Below are positions 46,007-54,550 of a DNA stretch of 64,000 bases, piece after piece. Source of the DNA: Vibrio salilacus. GTDB lineage: Bacteria > Pseudomonadota > Gammaproteobacteria > Enterobacterales > Vibrionaceae. The DNA is taken from the NCBI RefSeq assembly GCF_002811245.1, contig NZ_NIVQ01000001.1, positions 186,001 to 250,000 on the forward strand. Reading direction: 5' to 3'. The notes beneath the pieces were generated by a model, which did not search any database, was not told where the DNA came from, and saw nothing but the letters and a program-made list of their open reading frames with translations. How positions within the stretch are numbered: position 1 is the stretch's first letter; every line of letters starts with the position of its first letter. The translations under genes and the position numbers were made by a program.

Positions 46007-48406
46007 ATGAAACAACGTCAATGGGTGCTTGCCAAAGTTGCGGGTGCTTGCCTACTGAGTAGCTTAGGTAGTTACGCTCACGCTAACGTGCAATGTGATT
46101 ACCAAGATTTAACTCAAAACCAAGCTTGGATAGAGAGGGTCGCCAGTGCCGAGCAGTCATGCTATAGATCTTGGTTTAATGCGCCATCAGAGGCGGCTTT
46201 AACACTGTATAGTGAAACATCATTAACCGCGATAGCACAACGTTTATCCACTGAGGTTGATTTATACCGTGCCGAAAAAGAGCAAGCCAAACGTATTGCT
46301 AATATGAGTGAGTTTCTTAAAGCGGCTTACTACGCTCGCTATGCGACTCAAGTTCAGCATGGGTATTTTAGTCAATCGTTTAGTCGTTCGATTGCAGATA
46401 TTTCGCAACGCTTTATCCGTTCTGGTTATGCAACAGAGCTAGGTCGTGAGCAGACTCAGGCGATGGCTTCTATTACATTGTTGATCGATAGTGTAAAACA
46501 ACTGCCAGTGGCGATGGATTCTATGCTGACGTTACTTGAGTCCTTCGATCGGCAAAATGCGCAGAATTTACAATATGTTGATGGTTTAAATAATCTGTTT
46601 CGTGCGATGCATGGTCATGTATCTCGTGACGAATTTTACACTGATATGGTGAGTCATCCGGAATACTTAGCGCGTTTACAGCGGTTTGTTGACAATAATC
46701 TTTGGGCGCTCGGAACGGATAGTGAATTCTTAGTCTACAATGCCGTACGTGAAACGGGGCGTCTGTTAGCGCGCCGTAATCAAGCGCTGAACCAACAGGT
46801 GATGCCATTTTTAGAGCAAGTGATGGCGCAGCATGGCATTGGTACACAAGGTGAAAAACTGTGGCTGGCAGCCGCTGAGATGATACTGTTTTATGCGCCA
46901 GACAAAGCCAAAGATCTTGATATTGAAACTAGTAAGGCACAGTTAGAGCAGCGTCTAATGGCACATCGATTTGAGTGCCAAGGCCCTGCGATTATTCGCT
47001 CACAGAATCTGACTCAACAACAAGCTCAGCATGCGTGTGACATCCTCAATGACAAAGAAGCGGATTTCCATCAAGTGGTGAATTCAGGCCAGATTCCTGT
47101 CGCAGACGATAACAACAGTCAGGTTGAAGTTGTGGTGTGGCAAGACAACGCTGCCTACACTACGTATTCAAACTTTTTGTTCGGCAATAGCACCGATAAT
47201 GGTGGTCAGTATCTCGAAGGCAACCCAAGAGCAAAAGATAATGTGGCTCGCTTTATCGCCTATCGTTATGCCAGTGATGAACTGGCGATTTTGAACTTGG
47301 AGCATGAGTATGTGCATTACCTTGATGGACGTTTTAACCTCTATGGAGGTTTTGATGAAAATCTTCGCCAAGGCCATATTGTTTGGTGGTTAGAAGGCTT
47401 TGCTGAGTATATGCACTACAAGAAAGGTTACCAAGCCGCTGTTGACCTGATTGGCTTAGAGCAATATTCACTCAGTGAGATTTTCGCTACGACCTACCAG
47501 CATGACGTCAACCGAGTTTATCGTTGGGGTTATTTGGCGGTACGATTTATGTTTGAGCATCACCCGACCGAAGTTGATACTCTTTTGCAGTATGCAAGAG
47601 CTGGAAACTACCTAAAGTGGGCTGAAGAGGTGACGTCACTAGGTGTCGCTTTTGACCAAGAATTTTCTGCTTGGTTAGACACGGTAGCGAATGATCCTTC
47701 TGGTAATGATAATGAGGTAGACGATATTGAACAACCTAACGTGGATCAGATCACAAGCCTTGCCCTTAATCATACACAAAGCTTTTCAGCTCAAGCTTAT
47801 CAAGAACACCTTTTCTATGTAGATGTCCCCGAAGGTACTGAACAGTTCAATGTATCAATCACTGGTGATGGTGATGCCGATCTATATGCTAGTTACCAAA
47901 ACGTTGCTCATTACTATGATTACCAAACTTCTAATTTTGGTCTGGGTAGTGACGAAGTGATTGAATTTCAAACTCAAGCAAATGGGCTAGTTGCACCGGG
48001 GCGTTATTATTTCAGTTTGACGGCACGTGAATCGTTTCGAGCTGTTGAGGTGAAGACCTACGCTAAGAGTAAGAGTGCTCAACTAGCCGATGAGCGCGCA
48101 CCTATTGTTGTGGAAAATAGTCAGGCGAATGTACTGACCATCAATCAAGTTCGGTACGCAGGTTTGTATGTCAATAGGCCGGGTATCGTGCGAGTCTGGT
48201 TAACAGGAAAGCAAGTTGACCAAAGCCCAGTCAGTATGTTTGTTGGATTAGAAGGGTGGGCATCAATGCAGCAATATGATTTTTCCACACAAGGTCAGGG
48301 AATAAATCAATACCTTGAGTTTGAGGTCGAAAAACCGGGTCATGTGCACTTTACCCTGTCAGCACAGCAACCAAATAGTGTGGTTGAGTTGTTTACGGCT
48401 TACTAA
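46007..48406 (+). CDS. Secreted M9 collagenase
   Basis: A 799-residue zinc metalloprotease of the vibrio collagenase family (M9A). A signal peptide (about residues 1-28, ending AHA) is followed by the M9N activator-like domain (about 30-330). The catalytic domain holds HEYVH at residues 433-437, with the third zinc ligand, Glu in WWLEGFAEY, 26 residues on. About 580-690 form a PPC-type pre-peptidase C-terminal domain (GDGDADLYASY), with another beta domain after it. It should be exported by type II secretion and degrade collagen. The ATG at 46007 is preceded by AAGG at eight bases. Confidence 0.92.
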   Translation: MKQRQWVLAKVAGACLLSSLGSYAHANVQCDYQDLTQNQAWIERVASAEQSCYRSWFNAPSEAALTLYSETSLTAIAQRLSTEVDLYRAEKEQAKRIANMSEFLKAAYYARYATQVQHGYFSQSFSRSIADISQRFIRSGYATELGREQTQAMASITLLIDSVKQLPVAMDSMLTLLESFDRQNAQNLQYVDGLNNLFRAMHGHVSRDEFYTDMVSHPEYLARLQRFVDNNLWALGTDSEFLVYNAVRETGRLLARRNQALNQQVMPFLEQVMAQHGIGTQGEKLWLAAAEMILFYAPDKAKDLDIETSKAQLEQRLMAHRFECQGPAIIRSQNLTQQQAQHACDILNDKEADFHQVVNSGQIPVADDNNSQVEVVVWQDNAAYTTYSNFLFGNSTDNGGQYLEGNPRAKDNVARFIAYRYASDELAILNLEHEYVHYLDGRFNLYGGFDENLRQGHIVWWLEGFAEYMHYKKGYQAAVDLIGLEQYSLSEIFATTYQHDVNRVYRWGYLAVRFMFEHHPTEVDTLLQYARAGNYLKWAEEVTSLGVAFDQEFSAWLDTVANDPSGNDNEVDDIEQPNVDQITSLALNHTQSFSAQAYQEHLFYVDVPEGTEQFNVSITGDGDADLYASYQNVAHYYDYQTSNFGLGSDEVIEFQTQANGLVAPGRYYFSLTARESFRAVEVKTYAKSKSAQLADERAPIVVENSQANVLTINQVRYAGLYVNRPGIVRVWLTGKQVDQSPVSMFVGLEGWASMQQYDFSTQGQGINQYLEFEVEKPGHVHFTLSAQQPNSVVELFTAY

Positions 48407-48667
48407 CCGACAAGGCTTATGACTAAGGTACTAATCTCAGTGCCTTAGTTAATTATCCTTTAAATGTCAAATTATTAATTTTAAAGTTTAAAATTTACAA
48501 TTTAAGTAAAATTAAATACCAATACAGAAATGTTATATAGTGATCTTGAGCAAGAATTTTGCTTAGAAACTGATCATTTTTCTTCCTCTCATCAATAAAG
48601 CTGATTAGGTTGTAAAGGTAAGAGCAAAAGCCCTACTACTGATAATTATTACAACAAGGAACGTTTA
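48407..48667. other. AT-rich gap before the DUF3103 gene
   Basis: No gene seen. A short inverted pattern follows the collagenase stop; the rest is very AT-rich and probably carries the DUF3103 promoter. Confidence 0.4.
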
Positions 48668-49861
48668 ATGCGACCGAATCTTTCCATCAGCTTAATGCTT
48701 ACAACGGCAGTGGTTGGCTTTCAAGCCAATGCAAATTCTATCGATCTCCAATCTTTAGACACAGCGTCTAAAGTGGAGCGAATCAGCCAGCAAAAACAAC
48801 AGTTGGCACTTCAGTTCAGTCAGCGATACCAAAGTTTGGAATCGAGCTTAAAAAATCGGATTACAGAGCAACACCTCTCTGCGTCTATCTCTGATATTCA
48901 AGCGGTTCAACCCTACTCGGCGTTTAGTCGCCAACTACAAAAAGCCGATCAAAATTACCGAACTATGAAAGGCGTCGATGATTTTACGGATTCTTTGATT
49001 GAATTACGTATCGCTGATGTCTCTATGGTCGAAAAATGGCAACAAGGCGAGAGCCCATTATTCGCGTTTGAGCCTGCTGGCGATGACTCAAACTGGCAAT
49101 ATATTGAGGCGTACGATATCTACGGACAGCTTCACCAGCTTGATGTCTATCAACTGCCTGACGTACCAGTATTGGTTGTCGACAGCAACGGTGCCAAAGA
49201 ACTGCGCGCTGGTCTTCAAGCGATGCAGGCTGAGATGCAGCGTTTAGGCCAGCAAACGAACCTGACCATAGATGAACCGAAGGTGAAAAAGAAAAGCAAT
49301 CGAGTCCGTCGTTCCGTGCTGTCTGAAGATATCCAACCTTTGAGCACTACCCAGTTGACTAAAATCCGTCTAAATGACGACCAAGAACCTTGGATCTCGG
49401 GTAAAGCTGAAGTTTATGCGATCATCACTGGTGTTGACCCAAGCCGCGCTGAACCACAAATCGATCTCGTCGAAATGCCATACCTCGACTATGATGGCCA
49501 AGATTACTACCCAGGGCAGACCATCATCTTGTGGCCTCGTTACCGTTGGGGCGCGGTCGATATGATTTTGATGGAGCAAGATGATGGTACAGATTATAAA
49601 GAGTTAGCTAAGCTCTTGGTCAGTGCTGCAGGGGAGATCTTAGATATGATCCCAGCCCCAGAACTTCAGGGATATGCGATCATTACGCAAATTACCAGTA
49701 AGATTATAGATGTTATTCCTGATGGCGTTCTCACCAATGACGATGATTATCTAGACGTTTATTATACGCTAATGCAAAACACACCCTATATTGACCGTCC
49801 GGGCGCAGGGGGCAATGCGATTGCGACCTTTAAGCCAGTGACGATTGAGCCAACTGAGTAA
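48668..49861 (+). CDS. Secreted DUF3103-like protein
   Basis: A 397-residue exported protein with a signal peptide (about residues 1-22, ending ANA). The N-terminal third is a glutamine-rich helical segment; a basic stretch KVKKKSNRVRRS (about 206-217) looks like a protease-processing site; the C-terminal part is acidic, aspartate-rich and beta-like (LDYDGQDYYPGQTIILWPRYR broken as YDGQDYYPG and ILWPRYRWG). I think it belongs to DUF3103, a Vibrio-centred family without known function. It follows two exoenzyme genes, so it may be a secreted factor or inhibitor. Confidence 0.7.
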   Translation: MRPNLSISLMLTTAVVGFQANANSIDLQSLDTASKVERISQQKQQLALQFSQRYQSLESSLKNRITEQHLSASISDIQAVQPYSAFSRQLQKADQNYRTMKGVDDFTDSLIELRIADVSMVEKWQQGESPLFAFEPAGDDSNWQYIEAYDIYGQLHQLDVYQLPDVPVLVVDSNGAKELRAGLQAMQAEMQRLGQQTNLTIDEPKVKKKSNRVRRSVLSEDIQPLSTTQLTKIRLNDDQEPWISGKAEVYAIITGVDPSRAEPQIDLVEMPYLDYDGQDYYPGQTIILWPRYRWGAVDMILMEQDDGTDYKELAKLLVSAAGEILDMIPAPELQGYAIITQITSKIIDVIPDGVLTNDDDYLDVYYTLMQNTPYIDRPGAGGNAIATFKPVTIEPTE

Positions 49862-49872
49862 ATGAAATCAAA

Positions 49873-49894
49873 AATGGGATCGTAAGATCCCATT
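49873..49894 (-). terminator. Terminator after the AraC gene
   Basis: AATGGGATC and GATCCCATT form a stem with a GTAA loop; on the minus strand a T tract follows, fitting the end of the AraC-type gene, and it can also serve the convergent DUF3103 gene. Confidence 0.75.
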
Positions 49895-49955
49895 GTCACT
49901 ATCTTTGACGGACTTTTGACAAAATAGTGATCGCCAGGTTCACTTAAGTACTGCT

Positions 49956-50855
49956 TTAGTGGCTCGCCAACTCGAACTGACGGCGAAATTTAGACGGGGT
50001 CATTTGTTTAACTGCCCTAAACTGGCGATTAAAGTTGGATAGATTTTGAAATCCTGATTTTTCTGCGACCAAAGAAACTGGGTTATTGGTATTCACCAGT
50101 AACTCACACGCCTTACCGATTCGATACTGTTTAAGATGATCAGAAAAACTCACCCCATAATGCTTTTCGAAAAGGCGATAGGCTGAGCTTCCACTAAGGT
50201 GGAGCGACTGGCACAAATCGGAAATTTTGATCGAACGATGATAATTTTGTTCGATGAAACGTGACGCCAGCGCGACTTTTCGATGGGCGTCTTTGTCGTC
50301 AGTTAATTGGTTGAGGCGATAAGGTGTCGATGAAATTTTCCCGGTATTGAGGTCATCACTGAGGTGAATTAACACCTCCATCAAGCGAACGGCTTGATGG
50401 TGTCGCGGTAAATCTTCAATATTGATTAATGCTTGAGCAACGGTTTCGGCGGTACCTTGAGAAAATTTAAGCCCATATGCGGCCTGTTCCAGTACTCGTC
50501 TAAGATGACGGGCTTCTGGAATGGCCGCTTGTAATCTTTCAACCCAATGTTGTTTAAACCATATTACGATTGAGCGATGCTCTTTTTCTTTGGTGGCAGA
50601 AATGGTGCCTTTAATCAAATGGGGTAGACCTGGACCGTATAACAACAGGGTATTTCGCCTCACTTTACCAATCGCATCGCCCGCTAAGTAATGACCAGTA
50701 AAAACATCATCGTCATCAAGATAGAGCACTAACTCATACTCAGTGTGGTAGTGCCAAGGGCAAGAGAACGTCTGCTTGTTCACTTGGCAACGATAGTCGC
50801 GTACCAGCCAATCGTAGTTGGGCGTGCAGAGCACATTCTCGATAAATGGTTTCAT
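49956..50855 (-). CDS. AraC-family transcriptional regulator
   Basis: A 299-residue regulator. The N-terminal half is a cupin-like sensor domain (WHYHTEYELVLYLDD, residues about 35-50). Two helix-turn-helix motifs form the C-terminal 100 residues: KISDLCQSLHLSGSSAYRLF and PVSLVAEKSGFQNLSNFNRQF, the second being the AraC signature. It is divergent from a sugar-efflux MFS gene that it probably controls. The effector is unknown, a sugar by association. Confidence 0.9.
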   Translation of the reverse strand: MKPFIENVLCTPNYDWLVRDYRCQVNKQTFSCPWHYHTEYELVLYLDDDDVFTGHYLAGDAIGKVRRNTLLLYGPGLPHLIKGTISATKEKEHRSIVIWFKQHWVERLQAAIPEARHLRRVLEQAAYGLKFSQGTAETVAQALINIEDLPRHHQAVRLMEVLIHLSDDLNTGKISSTPYRLNQLTDDKDAHRKVALASRFIEQNYHRSIKISDLCQSLHLSGSSAYRLFEKHYGVSFSDHLKQYRIGKACELLVNTNNPVSLVAEKSGFQNLSNFNRQFRAVKQMTPSKFRRQFELASH

Positions 50856-51036
50856 ATCAATTCCAAGCTCAATGAGGCGATAGATTAATGTTACTACTTC
50901 TTTTCTGTCAAAGAGTTCTTATATATTGAATGATTAGTACCAGAGTTGGCTCGAATAACATCATTTCATCATAATGAGTTTGGTTAGACTAGCGGCAATA
51001 AATCATTGTTCAATAGTCGATTAAAGAGGGGCGGAA

Positions 51037-52248
51037 ATGTACCAAGATAAAACTGCCATGTTGTTTGTTTTTACCGCATTTGTTGCTGGCTTATGTGGTG
51101 CATTTTTTTACCCGCTTTCTAGTTTATTTATCGTTGAAGAGCTAGGTGCAGAACCAACTAAGCTGAGCTTATACATGTTTTTGTCTGTGGTAAGTTCGGT
51201 GGTTGTTTCACAACTATTGGCGGCGAAATCAGACCGCAGTTGGTCACGAAAATCGATTTTACTGGCTGCACTTTTTTGCTATTTAATTACGGTCGTCAGT
51301 TTTACCGTGGTGCGTGATTATTGGACGGCGGTTATGATTGCCACCGTATTTGGCAGTGTCAGTGGGGCGTCTTTTGGCCAATTGTTTGCGCTAGGTCGTG
51401 AGTACGCTGATAAACATGTCAGTGACAGCACCACCTTTCTTTCGACTATGCGCGCTGGCATTGCCATCGCTTGGGTATTTGGGCCTCCTTTGGCGTTTAT
51501 TCTCAAAGCAAGCTTTGGTTTTAACGCTTCGTTTATGGTTTCGGCGGCGATAGTGACAGTAGGTATTGGCGTGGTCGTGCTGTTTTTACCCAATGCTAGT
51601 TCACCTAATCACAGCGTTAAAGTTCAAGGTGATCAAGCGTCCCAATCGACAGCTGTGCAATCGAGTCACAACAATGGCCTAATTGCGCTGTACTGTTTGG
51701 CGTTGGTAGCGGCGTTTTCGGCCAATAATCTCTATATCACAAGCATGCCGCTTTACCTCTCACAAGAACTCCAAGTGAATCCTAACTGGCTTGGTTTTTT
51801 ATTTGGCGCTGGCGCGTTGTGTGAAATTCCAGTGATGTTATGGGCGGGTAAATTGGCACAGAAACTCGGCACCATCAAACTGATGACGATGGCGGTGGTC
51901 AGCGGTATCGTGTTTTATTGCATCATGTTAACCAGCACTTCGTTTATCGCCATGCTGGGTGCGCAGCTGCTCAATGGTTTCTTTATTGGTGTTTGCGCCA
52001 CCCTAGGTATGGTGGTACTGCAAGATATGATGCGCGATAGGCTGTGTACAGCTTCGACGCTTTTTTCCAGTATGCTTAGTCTGAGTATGTTGGTTTCAAG
52101 CTTGTCGATTGGCATAGTGGCGCAAATGTTTAACTATTACAGCACCTTATATGTGTCACTTGGTGGTTCAGCGTTGGCGGTAATTTTATTAATGGTGTTT
52201 TCATTGAAAACACGTGTTGATACTCCTTTGCGTAACGCAGCGGTTTAA
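51037..52248 (+). CDS. MFS sugar efflux transporter (SET-like)
   Basis: A 403-residue, 12-helix major facilitator protein. AKSDRSWSRKSILLA (about residues 64-78) is the cytoplasmic loop 2-3 signature in its SET-family form. A central polar linker (about 190-212) separates the two halves. The overall sequence resembles sugar efflux transporters SetA/SetB. The AraC-type regulator lies divergently, 180 bases away. It begins behind AGAGGGGCGG. Confidence 0.82.
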   Translation: MYQDKTAMLFVFTAFVAGLCGAFFYPLSSLFIVEELGAEPTKLSLYMFLSVVSSVVVSQLLAAKSDRSWSRKSILLAALFCYLITVVSFTVVRDYWTAVMIATVFGSVSGASFGQLFALGREYADKHVSDSTTFLSTMRAGIAIAWVFGPPLAFILKASFGFNASFMVSAAIVTVGIGVVVLFLPNASSPNHSVKVQGDQASQSTAVQSSHNNGLIALYCLALVAAFSANNLYITSMPLYLSQELQVNPNWLGFLFGAGALCEIPVMLWAGKLAQKLGTIKLMTMAVVSGIVFYCIMLTSTSFIAMLGAQLLNGFFIGVCATLGMVVLQDMMRDRLCTASTLFSSMLSLSMLVSSLSIGIVAQMFNYYSTLYVSLGGSALAVILLMVFSLKTRVDTPLRNAAV

Positions 52249-52266
52249 GGGGGCTTGAGTCAGTAG

Positions 52267-52300
52267 CTGTCACTGCGCCGCTCTGGGCGCGCAGTGACAG
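52267..52300. terminator. Bidirectional hairpin between the MFS and histidine kinase genes
   Basis: CTGTCACTGCGC and GCGCAGTGACAG form a perfect 12-base-pair stem with a 10-base loop between convergent genes. There is no T tract, so efficiency is uncertain. Confidence 0.65.
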
Positions 52301-52319
52301 GTTAGATGAGCGAGACTGG

Positions 52320-54536
52320 CTAGCGGATATCAATGATAGATTCGTCAGCGTCAGGATTTTCATTCTCTGGCGCAACAAGAGGCAGAGTGAGAGTAAAGCA
52401 GCAGCCCTGACCTAATTCACTGGTGACTTTTATCTCTCCACCCAGTAATCCCGTGACTAAGTTGTAAACAATGTTTAGCCCTAAGCCTGAGCCTCCTTGG
52501 CCAAGTCGAGTGGTAAAGAAAGGATCGAAGACTTTGTTAAGGTGTTCATTAGCAATTCCTAGCCCATTGTCGGTGACGGTGATCACCGCATGTTGCTGCT
52601 CTAATGACCCTTTGATTTCAATCTGACGCTGCTCATGATCGGTGAAGGCATGGACTAAGGCATTTGACAGCAAGTTCATCAGCACTTGAGTGAGTGGACC
52701 CGGGTAACTATCCATTCTTATTTTGTGTTGGCAGGCTTCGCTTAAGGTGATTTTACTGCGTGATAAGTTGGGCGACATGGTGATCCTAAGTTCGTGGAGG
52801 ATCTCATCAAGTTCAAAGGTTCGACGCTGATAACTGGATTGATCGACCGCCACTTGCTTGAAGCTTGAAATCAGCTCTGCTGCGCGTCTGAGATTACGTT
52901 CAATACTGTCCGCGGATTGACCACTTTGTTCAATATAGTTATCGAGCACCGACCGGCGCAATCCCTCTTTGGTCGATTCGACAAACTCTCGGTTAAAGTC
53001 TTTCAAACTGCTAGCAACCACTATCGCATTGCCGATAGGGGTATTGAGTTCATGGGCAATGCCCGCGACCAGTGAGCCCAGCCCTGAGAGTTTCTCTGAT
53101 CGTACCAATTCTTCTTGGGTTGCCTTTAATATATCAAGTGCTTGTTTGAGCTCTTGAGTACGTTCTTCAACCCGTTGCTCGAGATCCTCGGTTTGTTGTT
53201 TGGTTTTTTCAAGGTAGTCACGTCGATCTTTTTCTGTGTTGGCAGCGCGTTCAAACCAGTATGACCATCTATCTGGAATATCGGGGATCACCAGCGTTTT
53301 GTTGCTAGGTAACTCTTCGACAAATTGAGCTAATCGGAGTGCGGGCTGGCTAAAGTTCCAGTGCTGATAAAGCACCACAAAGAGCAACAGTAAGGTGAAG
53401 GCGGTTGCCATAATTAAGTTGGGCATAACAATGGTGAAGATGTGCGATCCTAACTGCGCATCAGTAATTTCTAACACCAATCGCCAAGGGGTATTAGGCA
53501 GTTGATACGAGCTCCAGTAACCTTGCGCGCTACTGTGTAAGGTCGCGTGGTCCACTTGATGAGCTTCACCTTGTGCAACTAACGTCAACACGCCTTGTTG
53601 CTTCACGGCTTCGGTCGTGTTTTGCAGTGTGCCCTGACTATCACCAATCACCAACCCTTGCTCATCGACAATCACCAAACGTGCGATATCGAGTGGACGC
53701 TCGGTCAAAATGGTATCTAATACCTTAAGCGTAATATCGGTACCTACTGCGCCGACAAAAACACCATCAACATAGACAGGCGCTAGCAGAGAAATCATCA
53801 TGCCTTTGCCACCCGCATCCATGTAGGGTGTGGTCCATACCTGGTCACGTTGTGGATTGGCTTCAGGCTTAATCAGGTCGAGAGGGTAGGTGCCGCCCGC
53901 CTGATAAATAATATCGAGTGCTCGGTCCATATCACTCGCTTCGGTAGCTTGCAGTAAGTCTTTATAGCTCAACCAAGGATAAAGATAGCTCAGTGCTTGT
54001 TTGGCATCGTAGTAATAACTCCATTGGAAATCGTTATGCTGGGCGTGGGTGGCGACGATTTCAGGAACCATCGTCAGTAGAGCGCGTTGGTCAAACGAGT
54101 AATCTCGACTGTTGGAACGAACGTAAAGCTGACCGATGTGATTTTTAAGTTGTTCTGGAAGGTTTTCCCACGGCGCATTTTTTGGTGAACCAAGGGTGTT
54201 TTTACTAAGAAACTCAAGGGCGGACTGACTTGGAGTAAGATCTGGATATCGATAGGCGCTTTCTATCGCGTTGCGCATTTTTCCAACATGGTTGATAGAA
54301 ACAGAGATGGTTTTGTTGAGCGCCAACATGGTCTCTAGTGCTTGATGTCGGAGCTTGCTTACCTCCTGAGTTCGAATCTCTTTACTTAAATAGAGCGCGT
54401 TGCCCAAGGTTAGTAAAATAATCAAAACCAGTGCGCCGTAAATCATCAATCTGTGGCGAGTGATCAACGCTTTTGAGCTCATATGAGCCGCGCCTTGTGA
54501 GTACATACTATCGTTGCAGTTGTCTGACTCTTTCAT
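52320..54536 (-). CDS. Membrane sensor histidine kinase with cache domain
   Basis: A 738-residue hybrid-free sensor kinase. A first membrane helix (about 31-50) and a second (about 355-380) bracket a large double-cache-type periplasmic domain with WSYYYDAK and VGAVGTDITLKVLD. A coiled coil (about 430-475) leads to a HisKA domain with the phosphorylatable His in GIAHELNTP (His 495) and an HATPase with NLLSNALVHAF, DNGLGI and GGSGLGLNIVYNLV. It is downstream of and 14 bases from the response regulator gene, a co-directional pair. The signal is a small ligand, not identifiable. Confidence 0.9.
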   Translation of the reverse strand: MKESDNCNDSMYSQGAAHMSSKALITRHRLMIYGALVLIILLTLGNALYLSKEIRTQEVSKLRHQALETMLALNKTISVSINHVGKMRNAIESAYRYPDLTPSQSALEFLSKNTLGSPKNAPWENLPEQLKNHIGQLYVRSNSRDYSFDQRALLTMVPEIVATHAQHNDFQWSYYYDAKQALSYLYPWLSYKDLLQATEASDMDRALDIIYQAGGTYPLDLIKPEANPQRDQVWTTPYMDAGGKGMMISLLAPVYVDGVFVGAVGTDITLKVLDTILTERPLDIARLVIVDEQGLVIGDSQGTLQNTTEAVKQQGVLTLVAQGEAHQVDHATLHSSAQGYWSSYQLPNTPWRLVLEITDAQLGSHIFTIVMPNLIMATAFTLLLLFVVLYQHWNFSQPALRLAQFVEELPSNKTLVIPDIPDRWSYWFERAANTEKDRRDYLEKTKQQTEDLEQRVEERTQELKQALDILKATQEELVRSEKLSGLGSLVAGIAHELNTPIGNAIVVASSLKDFNREFVESTKEGLRRSVLDNYIEQSGQSADSIERNLRRAAELISSFKQVAVDQSSYQRRTFELDEILHELRITMSPNLSRSKITLSEACQHKIRMDSYPGPLTQVLMNLLSNALVHAFTDHEQRQIEIKGSLEQQHAVITVTDNGLGIANEHLNKVFDPFFTTRLGQGGSGLGLNIVYNLVTGLLGGEIKVTSELGQGCCFTLTLPLVAPENENPDADESIIDIR

Positions 54537-54550
54537 CTTGCACTTCGTCC

